Shown here: positions 1-8,992 of the stretch, piece by piece | Numbering within the stretch: the stretch's first letter is position 1 | Layout: every line of letters begins with the position of its first letter | NCBI RefSeq assembly: GCF_000014565.1 | Contig: NC_008269.1 | Span: 868,001-932,000 of the forward strand | From: Rhodococcus jostii RHA1 | Lineage (GTDB): Bacteria > Actinomycetota > Actinomycetes > Mycobacteriales > Mycobacteriaceae | Length of the DNA: 64,000 nt | Direction: 5' to 3' | Translations under genes and position numbers: made by a program | Notes under the pieces: generated by a model | Seen by the model: only the letters and a program-made list of their open reading frames with translations | The model's database searches: none | Told to the model about the DNA's origin: nothing

Positions 1-25
1 CAGGGTTGTGCGTTAGGTATTCCAT
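1..25 (-). CDS. Start of an unidentified protein leaving the left edge
   Basis: An ATG on the minus strand at 25-23 opens a frame that reads MEYLTHNP before the window ends. An AGGAGG ribosome binding site lies at 35-30, four bases upstream, which is the main reason to believe the start. Eight residues are too few to name a family. The two-box element at 347-386 sits about 320 bases upstream in the orientation that would drive this gene. Confidence 0.45.
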
Positions 26-346
26 CGGGCCTCCTGGTCAGGTCTGGGTGAAGTGTGAGGACGAGCCATATCGGGACTGGCGGGCCATATTGATCCGAGC
101 GAGGGCTGTCGGGTGAGTCGGCCACTGCCGCAGGTGTCCGGCTGCACGGCAGTCCGCTGGCCCGGCCCTCCGCCAAACCTCTGCGCACGACTTTGAGACT
201 CGCTAATCCGCCTATGGAAAGAGTTGCGGTGATTGCGGGGGAGCTGTACCGATGCTGCGCTGCACGTTCAGGGTCCGTTCGCTCCGGATGCGGTAGTAGG
301 CATCGACTTCTCCTGTTTGCTGTTCTTGGTGTCTGACGACCCAGAG
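26..346. other. Upstream region, no gene seen
   Basis: No convincing reading frame. It separates the minus-strand start at 25 from the two-box element at 347-386 and could be the promoter and long leader of that gene. Confidence 0.4.
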
Positions 347-386
347 TAATGTACGGACATCTAGAAAATCAATGACCGGACATTTA
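347..386 (-). promoter_or_regulatory. Two-box operator element, copy 1
   Basis: Plus strand reads TAATGTACGGACAT (347-360), ten bases, AATGACCGGACATTTA (371-386). On the minus strand a TTGATT / TACTCT pair with 18-bp spacing overlaps the boxes, so the element could be an operated promoter firing leftwards toward the gene that leaves the window at position 1. The same architecture is seen at five other places in the window. Confidence 0.75.
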
Positions 387-1102
387 CTGTAGTCCGAACG
401 CCCGCTCAGGCAGCGTCAACATGGCCTTTTGCACCGCACACCGTCGATCGCGGCTCGACGGCAGGCTGAGCAGCTCGATCCGGACCAGAGGCAGATCGCT
501 ATCGACGACGATGTCGGCGCAGTGATCGGCTACGCGGCTCGCGCTCTGCCCCGCAATAGAGAACGACAGGGACGCGAGGGCCGGCGCTGACGCGATAGTG
601 ACACCGCTCGTGCCAAGCAACTATGCCCGCATACTCGCTTCCAAGCATGGGACTGATCCGCCGCCTGCGTTTCGGGACAGCTGTTCGCGATGCGTCCGGG
701 CAATGAACGGCAGGCGCCTATCAGAAATCGCGTCTCTCGCTGGTGGGCTGCTTGCCTCGCTGCTGACCCACAGTCGGAAGGACGAGTGAGCCGATCACCG
801 ATTCGCGGGACGGCAAATCGGCGCGAGTCGCCGTCGATACCGGGCCCCTTGCAACACCCGCCGCCCGCAGTTGCCCGAGCGACGTCGACCGTGGGCAGGA
901 GACCGGTGGTGCGCTGCTCGTGGCAACAGTCGGTACGGCGCGCACTGTGAGAGCGATGAACCGCTCTACGTCGGGATCTGTTGTTCGGTATAGGTCGCAA
1001 CTCTCCTAAGTGTCCACCGGGACATTGCGAACTCATCTTGAAGGCCAGATTCGAGTGAGTGACGCCGCCAATATCGAACGGCGAGACCGGAAAGTGCGGC
1101 CG
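387..1102. other. About 0.7 kb without a recognisable gene
   Basis: Short overlapping frames exist on both strands. A minus-strand frame at 384-620 (78 codons, ending at 384) has moderately natural composition, but I cannot place it in a family and see no ribosome binding site. It may be the tail of a decayed gene. Confidence 0.35.
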
Positions 1103-1897
1103 CTACGGCACGTTCGCGGCCGAAAGATTTAGGGAATACCCAGTTCGTGCCGAGAAATCAGCGAGGACGCTGAACCGATCTCCGCGAATGAGCGAGGTGC
1201 GCCATTCCACTGGTGTTCCATTGGAGGTTCCTATCCGCTCAACTTTCATTGCTGCAACATCCGGTGTCGTTCCGAGAAGTTTGTGCTGTGCAGTACTCGG
1301 TACGACTGCTCGTATTTGCTCACTCCCGCCGGTGAGGCGGACCCCGCAACGTGATGCGAGTTCGTCGTACAGTCCTGTGTGGGAAAAGTCGACATCGAGT
1401 AACGGGCTGGCAATCGAGGCCGGCAACCATGCGCAGTCATGTGCGAGTGGCAGCTCGCCTGCCAATCGCAGTCGCTCGAGATAGAGCAGGGGAGCGGACT
1501 CCTCGAGGCCGAGACGGATCGCAACGTGCGCATCAGCCCGTATGTCGAGACGACGGACGATGCTGTGCTGGCGCAGATTCGAGGCTTCGACCGACGCGAA
1601 CAAGCTGTACAGGGCACCTAGGGGTTGCGTGATCTCGGCGTCAGCGTTGAGTCGAGTTGAGCGGCCACGACTTGCGACGACGATACCTTCCTCACGTAGG
1701 GCGCGCACCGCAGCGCGCACCGTGTGACGGCTAACACCGTACTGATCACGGAGTTCCAACTCGCCAGGGAAGGCATCCGTGAACTCTCCCTCTCGCAGTC
1801 GGCGTTGGAGGTCCGCCTGTAGTTGCTGCCACAGGGTTTCCCCCGATCCGCGCTGCAACTTTCTCGCCCCGGCCGTTTCCGTCTCCGTACCAGACAC
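1103..1897 (-). CDS. GntR-family (HutC subfamily) transcriptional regulator
   Basis: A 264-residue repressor-type protein. Residues about 20-90 form the GntR winged helix-turn-helix (LRDQYGVSRHTVRAAVRALREEG), and residues about 105-255 match the UTRA/chorismate-lyase-like ligand domain of the HutC subfamily. The GTG at 1897 is preceded by GGGAGCGAG; an ATG at 1920 is in another frame. A two-box element lies only 46 bases upstream (1943-1979), so autoregulation is likely. As the only GntR protein in the window, it is the natural candidate to read all six copies of that element. HutC regulators usually sense a small catabolic intermediate; the ligand here is not evident. Confidence 0.88.
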   Translation of the reverse strand: MSGTETETAGARKLQRGSGETLWQQLQADLQRRLREGEFTDAFPGELELRDQYGVSRHTVRAAVRALREEGIVVASRGRSTRLNADAEITQPLGALYSLFASVEASNLRQHSIVRRLDIRADAHVAIRLGLEESAPLLYLERLRLAGELPLAHDCAWLPASIASPLLDVDFSHTGLYDELASRCGVRLTGGSEQIRAVVPSTAQHKLLGTTPDVAAMKVERIGTSNGTPVEWRTSLIRGDRFSVLADFSARTGYSLNLSAANVP

Positions 1898-1942
1898 CCG
1901 TGCTCGCTCCCGATCGCCATTGTGATGCTCTACTTAGGAGGA

Positions 1943-1979
1943 TAATGTACGGACATCTAATCAAGCAATGACCGGACAT
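1943..1979 (-). promoter_or_regulatory. Two-box operator element, copy 2 (upstream of gntR)
   Basis: TAATGTACGGACAT (1943-1956), ten bases, AATGACCGGACAT (1967-1979). On the minus strand TTGCTT, 17 bases and TTATCC form a plausible promoter for the GntR gene, with the right box overlapping the -10 region. This is a classic arrangement for autorepression. Confidence 0.8.
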
Positions 1980-2323
1980 GACCTTGGATGTGTGTTAGAA
2001 GGGTCGCACACGGTCGCCGACGAATCAACGCCGTCGATACTCCGAAGGGACGCGTGCCTGTGGGCCATCCATTCCTGATTCGACATCCCTGTAGACGACG
2101 CTGATACAACGCTGCTCGGCCGACCGGAGTCGCTGGCAACTATGGTTGCGCGCCGGCGGATCGCCAGGCCTGGCTGCGTGGTACCCGGCACCATGCTCGA
2201 ATCTGGCACGCTGCGGTGGACCGCGTCGCCGCCCATGGCGCCACGCCGCACAGCCGCTGCCCGAGCGGCGGGCCCATCCCCACTAACCCTCGAGTTGACC
2301 CGATACCGCAGGAGCACCCATGA
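1980..2323 (+). pseudogene. Probable tail of a transposon integrase/TnpB-like frame
   Basis: A plus-strand frame stays open through roughly 2150-2320 and ends with a TGA that overlaps the ATG of the next gene (ATGA at 2320-2323). It reads WHAAVDRVAAHGATPHSRC near its end. The overlap suggests translational coupling with the DUF6262 gene, and in transposons of this type that gene follows a site-specific recombinase. No start and no catalytic residues are visible, so it is at best a remnant. The stretch 1980-2150 holds nothing else recognisable. Confidence 0.35.
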
Positions 2324-2772
2324 CCGACTCCCGAGCCCGCCGCGTCGCCACCCTCAGTGCCGCCGCGAAAGCCAAATCGCACAGGAAGACCCACGCGGCC
2401 GAGCAAGCAATCCGACGGCTCGTCGAACGCGGTGAACAAATCACTTTCCAAGCCGTCCAACGCGAAGCCGACGTCTCCCACGCCTTCCTCTACAACCATC
2501 CCGAACTCCGCCAGCGCATCGAACATCTTCGCGGCCGCCCACGATCGGCCCCGACCGCCTACGCTGTTCCCGGCAGCGACAGGACACTCGTCATCACACT
2601 CACCCGGCAAATCGCCGACCTGAAGAAGCAACATCACCACCAACTCAAAGCATTGCGCGACGCGCTCGAGCAAGCCCACGGAGAAAACCTCGACCTCCGA
2701 CGCGAACTGGCCCGTCACACCGTCGGCAGCCAGACCGCCGCTGACGCTGCTTCAGTCGCATCAACAACCTGA
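2320..2772 (+). CDS. DUF6262-family transposon accessory protein
   Basis: A 150-residue basic, largely helical protein. Residues about 25-80 resemble the DUF6262 pattern (alanine/arginine-rich helix, then FQAVQREADVSHAFLYNHPELRQRIEHLR), followed by a coiled-coil-like segment (residues 88-130). Such proteins accompany tyrosine-recombinase transposons of the Tn554/TnpABC type and are thought to assist recombination. The ATG overlaps the stop of the upstream frame and GCAGGAGC serves as ribosome binding site. The integrase genes it should accompany are not intact, so it is probably an orphan of a degraded transposon. Confidence 0.65.
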   Translation: MTDSRARRVATLSAAAKAKSHRKTHAAEQAIRRLVERGEQITFQAVQREADVSHAFLYNHPELRQRIEHLRGRPRSAPTAYAVPGSDRTLVITLTRQIADLKKQHHHQLKALRDALEQAHGENLDLRRELARHTVGSQTAADAASVASTT

Positions 2773-2951
2773 TCTGCACGCACATGGCGAGCTTGCACAT
2801 GCCCCAAGGCCCGGCCGGAAGAGACATCCTTGGCGAGTTACGCTGCCATATAACGCTCCTGCACCGCCACACCGTGCTCGTAGTTTTCTCGTCTAACGTC
2901 CAGCTTGATCCCAACGTACAGTTGAGGATTGCTCCATAGGGTGCTCGCGGA

Positions 2952-3740
2952 TCACTCCCAGGCGCTGCCGCCACCACTGCATGATCCGTCCGGACGTTGT
3001 GGGGGTTCCCGTTCCCCGGTCCTTGCCTCACCAGTCGTCGGCGACAAAGAGGGGGCAAGGTGAAGTCCCCGCAGCGCAGCGAGGAGACCCGACCTCTCCA
3101 ACCGAACGAGTCGACGACCACACTCGAAACCGGATGCGGCGGGTTTCAGGTATTCAGCACGGCCGACCAACCAGCCGGCGAGTTCACGGGCGATCGCGGT
3201 GTTCGCCAGCGCGGGGCGTTTTTTTCGGGCGTCGAACCCTGCCCAGCGGGCGTGCAGGCGCTGGTTGTTTGCTGTCCCTGGGCCCGGGCCGCAGGACTGG
3301 CATGGTCCCCGCGGTGCCGCAGATCTGCTCCGGGACTGTACCGGGGTCGGTGGTGCCAGGCGGCCTCGATGAGCAGCCGCCGGGCGTGGCCGTTGCTGGT
3401 CTTGGTGATCGATCCCTGCGAGCGCGACGTGACCGAGGAGTGTTCGGTGGGCACCAGCCCGAGGTAGGCGCCGATCGATCGTCCGGTCCGGCGCTGCCAG
3501 CCGCCAATCTCTACGGCCAGCCCGAACGCGGTCAGTGTCGAGACCCTGCGAAGGCAGCCGAGCCGAGTCACCACCGGGATGAAATCGCTGTCGGTGGCCA
3601 TCGCCGCGATCGCTACATCCAGCCGATCCCGCCGGTCTACCGCCGCGAGCCTGGTGTCGCAAGCGGTCTCGTTCGCCAGCTGCAGACCATGCGCGTCGAA
3701 GTGCTGGATGCGCAGCCAGGTGCCGTGCACCTTCGTTCAC
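2952..3740 (-). pseudogene. Degenerate IS110-family transposase
   Basis: Translation of the minus strand jumps between two frames but recovers conserved blocks of the C-terminal IS116/IS110/IS902 domain: TAFGLAVEIGGWQRRTGRSI, GAYLGLVPTEHSS, SQGSITKTSNGHARRLLIEAAWHH, and, after a frame change, QRLHARWAGFDARKKRPA and NTAIARELAGWL. The N-terminal DEDD catalytic part is missing. At least one frameshift near 3400 and loss of the 5' end make it non-functional. No terminal repeats were found, as expected for IS110. Confidence 0.75.
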
Positions 3741-3986
3741 GCGTGGCCGCCGTAGTAGATAATCCCCTGCCGCAGAGGTAGTTTCGACACCCGATGCTGG
3801 CCTACATCAGATCTCCACGAGAGTCTTCACGGGCACGGACCAGACCACGGGCCGCCGGCCTTCGGGAAACTAGTGACAGCACGCACGTTGGCCAACGTTA
3901 CGACACCAATCACGCATTCGTAGGGCGCGTAATCGGCACTCGGCGTAGATAGAGGTCTCGATCATTAACTCTGACAGGAGTGAAGG
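3741..3986. other. Upstream region of the orphan promoter
   Basis: No gene. The part around 3925-3960 (reading TAATCGGCACTCGG) resembles the sequence just upstream of the OsmC promoter at 11,563-11,576, so homology to the OsmC upstream region begins here. Confidence 0.4.
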
Positions 3987-4013
3987 TTGACATGGGCAGA
4001 CCAGTCTGCCCAT
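3987..4013 (+). promoter_or_regulatory. TTGACA promoter with CAGAC palindrome (site a)
   Basis: TTGACA at 3987-3992 is followed directly by the inverted repeat TGGGCAGACCAGTCTGCCCA (3993-4012; nine-base arms around two central bases). This is the same layout as the two OsmC promoters at 11,621 and 39,621, where the palindrome fills the -35/-10 spacer. The -10 region here (around 4011-4016) is poor. The palindrome is probably the operator of the TetR proteins encoded at 5325 and/or 8378. Confidence 0.65.
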
Positions 4014-4183
4014 TTCTGCTGAGGCTTTAGTGAATTGCCTGAACTGGCCTCCACCCCCTCACGCTGATCTTCTTCGAAGAAGCTGTAACCCAGCGAGAGG
4101 GAGGGATTCGCCTTCAGTCCTCGAACAGGACGCCCATGCCCGCCGCCACACTTCCTCTGATTCGGGATCGTTCGATTACGTGA
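4014..4183 (+). pseudogene. Orphan OsmC-type leader and truncated start
   Basis: The sequence after site a is clearly related to the 5' leader of the two OsmC genes (shared GAACTGGCCTCCACC, TCGAAGAAGCTGT, CGAACAGGACGC). It can form the hairpins CTTCTTCGAAGAAG (4069-4082) and GCTG-TAACC-CAGC (4082-4094), inside a CCCTC/GAGGG closing stem (4056-4060 with 4097-4101). At the expected ATG (4136) homology stops: the frame reads MPAATLPLIRDRSIT and ends at 4183. The promoter and leader survive, the gene behind them is lost. Confidence 0.6.
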
Positions 4184-4479
4184 CTAGGTCGTCGCGGGCA
4201 CGACGGTTGCACGCGGCTCGGCGACCGTAGCATCCATCCGGGCGGGGGTCAGTCCGGTCGGGGTCAATGCGGCGACCCAGACGAACACGGCGTCGGCGTC
4301 GTTGCTCGAACGACCATGCCGGAGACCGGTCGTGCAAGCGCGGGGACGTCAATACGTCCACGCCGTCCTCGCTCAGCGGGTCGTCAGTAGCGGCCCAGGC
4401 ACGAGTGATCCCTCGATCGCTCGGACCGCGTCCCTCCATCTCCGCGGACTGCGTGTCGACTGGGTCAGGATCCCCTTGG

Positions 4480-4960
4480 ATTAGCCGGTCAAGAGGCAGT
4501 CGCCGAGGCTGCCCACCGAAGCAGCCCCGCCGGCTTCGGCGAGGCGCTGGGATAGCGGAAGGCTCGGTATTGAACGCCACGGTCAGAGTGATAAAACAGA
4601 CCCGGACAGATCCTGACCTCATGTTAACGGGGTGAGATGCCCGTTTCCTGGGGCGTCGAGCGCGAGAGCGGTGAGTAGGCTCGTCGACAGCGGCAACCCG
4701 ACCACCACCCGGGGAAGGTTCGGACGTAAGTGATGTGGCGCCCCCAGCTGGTCCGGCGCCAACGCCGCAAACCCGCGGTTGGCCAGGTCTGTAGTCTTTC
4801 GCCCTCGGCTGCAGTGACCGTCGTCCGCGGATCCGCGGAACGGGTCCTCGCAACCCCTCGGCACGCATCAGCGCTCGAAGTGCACCAGAGTTCGTTGCCG
4901 GTTCAGCGCCGCATAGACCGTCGGGCACCGTGAGCGCCGTGGTTCCCGGCATACACGGTG
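4480..4960 (-). pseudogene. Degenerate IS3-family transposase (orfB) fragment
   Basis: Minus-strand translations in several frames match blocks of the IS3 OrfB/rve integrase: VYAALNRQRTLVHFER, LMRAEGLRG, a DLANRGFAALAPDQL block, STSLLTALALDA and, further on, an HSDRGVQYRAFRY block. The blocks occur in the right order but need repeated frame changes and contain stops. The flanks (4184-4480 and 4960-5270) have no gene I can recognise; 4868-5272 minus carries an open frame that overlaps the first block and is probably a by-product of composition. Confidence 0.6.
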
Positions 4961-5271
4961 GATTTGCTCGGCCGCGTGTTGGCCGTGTGTGCGTCGATGT
5001 AGGTCCAGAAACTGTCCCGCGTTGGACAGTCCGGTAGGAGGCGCATACCCGACGAGCGCCAGGCGACAGTGTCCGTTGACATGATGCCGCCAGTCTCCGA
5101 TTCGCGCGGGGTCGGGCTGACCGAGGAAGCTGAGGCAGTTGAATCGACCGCGCACCCTCGCTACTGCGAGCGCCGTGACATCTAATAAGCGGCCCAGCGC
5201 AGTCATCCAGAATCGACCGTGCTGGGCGAGTGAGTGCGGCTTGCTCGGGTATCTACTCGCGCGTAGCCTCA

Positions 5272-5296
5272 CAGACAGACTGTTCTAGCTAGAATG
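5272..5296 (+). promoter_or_regulatory. CAGAC-type operator before tetR 1 (site f)
   Basis: CAGACAGACTGTTCTAGCT (5272-5290) matches the operator core CAGAC-YR-KTCTR shared by six sites, and runs into the perfect 12-bp palindrome TTCTAGCTAGAA (5283-5294). It lies 30-50 bases upstream of the TetR start at 5325, so the regulator probably controls itself. A good -10 box is not obvious; TAGGTA at 5307-5312 is one possibility. Confidence 0.6.
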
Positions 5297-5324
5297 TCGG
5301 CCAAATTAGGTATGAGGTAGGACC

Positions 5325-5912
5325 ATGCGAGCCCAAGTCCACCAGGGGACACGAGCGCGTGGGAGCGCCCGCGAGCGCCTGCTAGCTGTCGCTGAAGAGT
5401 TATTCTTCGCCGAGGGAATCCACAACACGGGCATAACACTCCTTATTGAGCGCGCCGACATTGCCAAAGCAACTTTCTATTCCGCGTTCAAAAGTAAGAA
5501 TGACTTAGTGGACGCTTATCTAGAGCGGCAACATACGACTATTATCGAGCGACTCCATATCATAGAGCGGAGCGATGACTCACTGCCGGTTAAGATCGTT
5601 CGAATTTTCGATCTTCTCGCTACGGCAACTGCGCAAAACTCGTATCGGGGCTGCTTATTCGTCGTTGCTGCAATAGAACAGCCTCAATCAGATCTTCCGG
5701 CTAAGCGATGGGCTCGTGTACACAAAATGGCTGTGCTGTCCACGTTCCGTAACATTTTTGAAGACGCTGATCATCCGCACGCCGCTGAGGTTGCCGAACA
5801 ACTGGCCATCATCTACGACGGGACGCTAGTCACTGCAGCCATCCGACCCGAATCTGGTGCAATAGAACGGGGGCGCGCCATGGCTCTGGCCGTCATCGAC
5901 TCTTACCGATAG
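5325..5912 (+). CDS. TetR/AcrR-family transcriptional regulator 1
   Basis: A 195-residue TetR repressor. The N-terminal HTH (residues about 12-60: GSARERLLAVAEELF ... IAKATFYSAFKSKNDLV) is intact; residues 70-190 form the ligand/dimer domain. It is a close paralogue of the protein encoded at 8378 (by eye about 80% identity over the HTH, lower after it), and both genes carry the same CAGAC-type operator upstream. Start ATG 5325 follows AGGTAGGACC. The gene is lower in GC and richer in A/T-ending codons than most neighbours, a sign of transfer. Likely targets are the TTGACA/CAGAC promoters of the OsmC and tautomerase genes. Confidence 0.88.
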   Translation: MRAQVHQGTRARGSARERLLAVAEELFFAEGIHNTGITLLIERADIAKATFYSAFKSKNDLVDAYLERQHTTIIERLHIIERSDDSLPVKIVRIFDLLATATAQNSYRGCLFVVAAIEQPQSDLPAKRWARVHKMAVLSTFRNIFEDADHPHAAEVAEQLAIIYDGTLVTAAIRPESGAIERGRAMALAVIDSYR

Positions 5913-6399
5913 CCTTCCGATGGTGCGGATCGGGGTCAGGTGTGGTACGGAGTGAAATACCACGCGCCGCAGAGCTTTCACCCTTGTCGGTTATGTTCGA
6001 AATGGTGTCCTTCGGTACCGATTATCCTGGCATCTGGATCCAGACCTACCTAGTCGAGAATCCGGAGACCGGGGACAGCGCGCCATCGCAATCGGCGGCA
6101 GCGAGGGACTCGACGCCCTATCGCTCAACCTTCATACGCCACCAATTCGAAGGACGCCACTTGGGTAGGCCGCAGGTGTCGCCCGGCCCCGTAATGTTGA
6201 TCAGCACGTACGTGCAACACCAACCGCCGCGCCCGCTCGGCCATCGCCACCCAGTTGCTCAACTCGCCCGAGCCGCTGTCGCTGCCGGATCTGTGGGAAG
6301 GGCTGGGGCGCAATCACTACTCTCGCCTTCGGGCCGCACACGGCTCCGGACGGTGTAGCGGTGGGGGAGCGTCGTGGTCGTCCAGGGAGTAGGGCGCCG
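5913..6399. other. No gene seen
   Basis: Only short frames without ribosome binding sites or recognisable motifs; probably decayed sequence continuous with the cutinase relic that follows. Confidence 0.35.
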
Positions 6400-7000
6400 A
6401 TCCCCGTACAACGGTCGATAGTCGAACGGGCGAGCCCCGAACGGGTGGGAGATGTGCTGCTGTACATGACGCGGGCGATGACCACGGACAAAACTACGCC
6501 GACAGCAAGTCCGACGCCCTCACCAAGCCACCGAGGTGATCGCCAACGTCGCCCGCAAATGTGCGAGCACGAAGCTCACCATCACCAGCTACTCCCAGGG
6601 CGTGCGTCGCCGACTAAGTCCCTGGTCAACCCCGAGGAGACATGATCATCGTTGCGGGCCAGATTCCACGTAGTTTTGTGATGCTCAGGCGACCTCGTCC
6701 GCAAAACGAATCTTCCTCGACCACTGACAGGCCGTCACAGACAGTGGGGCCAGAACCCTCCCGTCGTCGACACAGACACCGAAGTGACCGCTGTCCCCAC
6801 GCCGCGGAATTCAGTGACTGGTCCCCGCAGCGCGGTCGCTCCTCGTGACGAGTGATCGTGGCCGGGGACGACCTCGCGGTGACCGACGCTCTCGTAAACG
6901 CGGCACCGTGCGGGTGCGCGGTGACGTTAACTTATTCATCCCCGGCACGTGGGAGAGACCGGCTCCGGTGGCCGAGGCCGCGATATGCCCCAGCGCTAAG
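6400..7000 (+). pseudogene. Cutinase-family relic
   Basis: Around 6490-6615 the plus strand reads YADSKSDALTKA, TEVIANVARKCASTKL and TITSYSQGARVAD across a frame change. This is the alpha/beta-hydrolase block of actinobacterial cutinases, with the nucleophile motif normally GYSQG, here SYSQG. Further on, GDLVRKTN (about 6685-6710) and VNLFIPGTWE (about 6915-6945) are also cutinase-like but out of order and frame. No signal peptide, start or complete catalytic triad is present. The gene is broken by several frameshifts and possibly rearranged. Confidence 0.5.
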
Positions 7001-7183
7001 AACCTTCAAGATCCGTTTGAACGTAATAGCATCTCACTAGTGACTGAGGGAGAATGGACCGGCGGCGGCGTTCGCCACGTCCTCCAGGCAATGCGACGAC
7101 GGATCCGGAATCGCGCTGGTTCGATCTTGCGGTTCACGCCGTCTCCAATATGAGCTGCAGGTGAATCCACTACAGAGGACACG

Positions 7184-7957
7184 ATGGTGACAGAAGGTTC
7201 GAACGGGCACGTCGGCGTGCTCGACCGCGCCGTGCACTTGCTTTTGGCCTTCGGGTACGGAGAGACTGCGTTGCCACTGACCGAGCTTGCGGTGCGCACA
7301 GGGCTGCCCAAGAGCACTGTGCGTCGGCTCGCCAACACGCTCGCAAGGTACAATTTGATTGGCACCGACGGTCAGGGCAATTACAGTCTCGGTATCCGAC
7401 TGTGGGAGCTCGGTGTCGTGTCGGTAAATGGACGGCTACCGCTGCGGATGGTCGAACACTACGCAGAACAGGCGGCGGCGGACTGGGACGAGACTTGCCA
7501 TGTCGCAATCCTCGACGGCCAGGACGTGCTATACATCGTCCGCGTAGCAAGTGCGCGAGCAGTGGCAGTGCAGACTCATCTAGGTCAGCGTGTCCCGGCG
7601 TATGCCACAGCAACCGGTATGGCAGTACTGAGTACCCATCCAGCTGAGATGATTAGAGCAGCCTTCTCGGATCCACTCGAAATTTTCACTGAGTCCACCC
7701 CTCGAACGGTCGAGAAACTTATCACTCGCGTAGAGCGGACTCGCGAGCGCGGGTACGCCCTCACCATCCCCGGGTGGCAGCCTGATATTTGCGACGCTGC
7801 GGCCCCGATCCTCGATCGAACTGGACACGCCGTTGCCGCCATAGGTATTGCCGGATCCATCTACCGCAACACCGAAGAACGGCTACAGCAAATCGGGACG
7901 TACATCAAGGCTGTCGCTGACGAAATCTCATGCGATATAGGGGTTCTGTTCAGATAA
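7184..7957 (+). CDS. IclR-family transcriptional regulator
   Basis: A 257-residue protein with the IclR architecture: winged HTH at residues about 8-65 (GVLDRAVHLLLAF ... LTELAVRTGLPKSTVRRLANTLARYNLI) and effector domain at about 75-250 (ETCHVAILDGQDVLYIVRV, GMAVLS, ERGYALTIPGWQPDICDAAAPILD, AAIGIAGS). The ATG at 7184 follows AGAGGACACG. IclR proteins control catabolic operons for aromatic or short-chain substrates; no target is identifiable since both neighbours are relics. It is transcribed away from a region of decayed DNA and may be left over from a lost pathway. Confidence 0.87.
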   Translation: MVTEGSNGHVGVLDRAVHLLLAFGYGETALPLTELAVRTGLPKSTVRRLANTLARYNLIGTDGQGNYSLGIRLWELGVVSVNGRLPLRMVEHYAEQAAADWDETCHVAILDGQDVLYIVRVASARAVAVQTHLGQRVPAYATATGMAVLSTHPAEMIRAAFSDPLEIFTESTPRTVEKLITRVERTRERGYALTIPGWQPDICDAAAPILDRTGHAVAAIGIAGSIYRNTEERLQQIGTYIKAVADEISCDIGVLFR

Positions 7958-8300
7958 GGTGCCGAAGAAGCGCAGAACCAGGCCGGCTTTGTTCTTGGCC
8001 TGCTGAAAGCGCTGCTTGACCCGTCTCCGCGGCCCGGCGACGGCAGCGACTTCGGTCAGCGTGGTACGCCGGACACGGGAGCAGGTGTAGTACGAAATCT
8101 CGATCGGATCCGACAGTGACCCGCGGGCGAGCCGCCAGTGCCACGCCCGGAAGCCCGATCGGGTGGATTCCTGTGTCCTACGTTGCTCGAGGCTGCGCGG
8201 TTCGGGCGAATCGACTCGCGTGGCTTTTAACTCCAATGCTGAAGGTCGGGTGTCCCGGCGAAACTCCTCTCCGCGTCTCGTCAAGCTGCGGCAGGACGTA
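7958..8300 (-). pseudogene. IS701-family transposase C-terminal fragment
   Basis: Minus-strand translation (about 8190-7965) reads WHWRLARGSLSDPIEISYY, then TTLTEVAAVAGPRRRVKQRF and QQAKNKAGL. This matches the C-terminal block of IS701-type DDE transposases, which usually read HWLLVRRSLSDPSELAYY and IEETFQQAKNEVGL. The catalytic N-terminal part is absent and no ends are seen. It was probably captured when the IclR-TetR segment was assembled. Confidence 0.6.
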
Positions 8301-8338
8301 CCAGTTGTCCAGGTTCAGGGGTAGACTCCAATTGTGGC

Positions 8339-8367
8339 TGGACAGACCGTTCTGGCTGGCTTAGGAT
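8339..8367 (+). promoter_or_regulatory. Promoter with CAGAC-type operator before tetR 2 (site e)
   Basis: TGGACA (8339-8344), 17 bases, TAGGAT (8362-8367) form a good promoter, and the operator-like GACAGACCGTTCTGGCT fills the spacer. Transcription should start about 8374-8376, only a few bases before the GTG at 8378, so the mRNA would be nearly leaderless. This fits tight autorepression. Confidence 0.65.
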
Positions 8368-8377
8368 AGGGGATCAA

Positions 8378-8992
8378 GTGCACGCATCGGAGCGATCGAC
8401 ATCGACTTTGCCTCATCGTGGAAGCGCGAGAGAGCGCATCCTTGCTGCGGCTGATGAGCTATTTCTTACCGACGGTATTCACAACACTGGTATCACATCA
8501 CTGATCGATCGAGCCGGTATCGCGAAGGCGTCCTTCTATTCGGCGTTCAAGAGTAAGAATGATCTGATCGACGCATACCTCGAGCGCCAGCACGATGATA
8601 TCGTCAGTCGGCTGCACGTAATTGCAGATGCAGACGATTCCCCCGAGGAGAAGCTCTCCCGCATTTTCGATCTGCTCTGTACCTTCTGGGTGCAGGCCTC
8701 TTACCGTGGATGTTTGTTCGTGGTGGCTCAGATCGAATTGCCCAAATCGGAGCTTCCGGCGCGGCGTTGGGCACGAATTCACAAGTTGGACGTGCTCAGC
8801 ATCCTAGGGCCCATGCTCGAGCGCGCTGGGTACGCAGATTCGGACGAGCTCGCCGAGCAACTATGTGTGATCTTTGACGGCATCCTCGTCGCCGCCTCCA
8901 TTCGACCAGAGTCTGAAGCCTTCGATCGCGGGCGCTCCATGGCTCTGGCTTTGCTCAATGCCGCTAGTCGAGCTTCGAAGAAGCGGAGTTAA
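8378..8992 (+). CDS. TetR/AcrR-family transcriptional regulator 2
   Basis: A 204-residue TetR protein with HTH at residues about 16-64 (GSARERILAAADELF ... IAKASFYSAFKSKNDLI) and a C-terminal ligand domain containing SYRGCLFVVAQIELPKSELPARRWARIHKL, paralogous to the protein at 5325. GTG 8378 is used because the promoter -10 box ends only ten bases upstream and no ribosome binding site is present, as for near-leaderless mRNAs. Codon use is more GC-rich than in paralogue 1. The shared operator upstream of both genes and of OsmC/tautomerase promoters suggests that the two compete for, or divide, the same sites. Confidence 0.88.
   Translation: MHASERSTSTLPHRGSARERILAAADELFLTDGIHNTGITSLIDRAGIAKASFYSAFKSKNDLIDAYLERQHDDIVSRLHVIADADDSPEEKLSRIFDLLCTFWVQASYRGCLFVVAQIELPKSELPARRWARIHKLDVLSILGPMLERAGYADSDELAEQLCVIFDGILVAASIRPESEAFDRGRSMALALLNAASRASKKRS

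Noticed and set aside
384-620. 78-codon minus-strand frame with natural-looking composition.
   Set aside because: No ribosome binding site, no recognisable family and no connection with the frames upstream; not listed as a gene.
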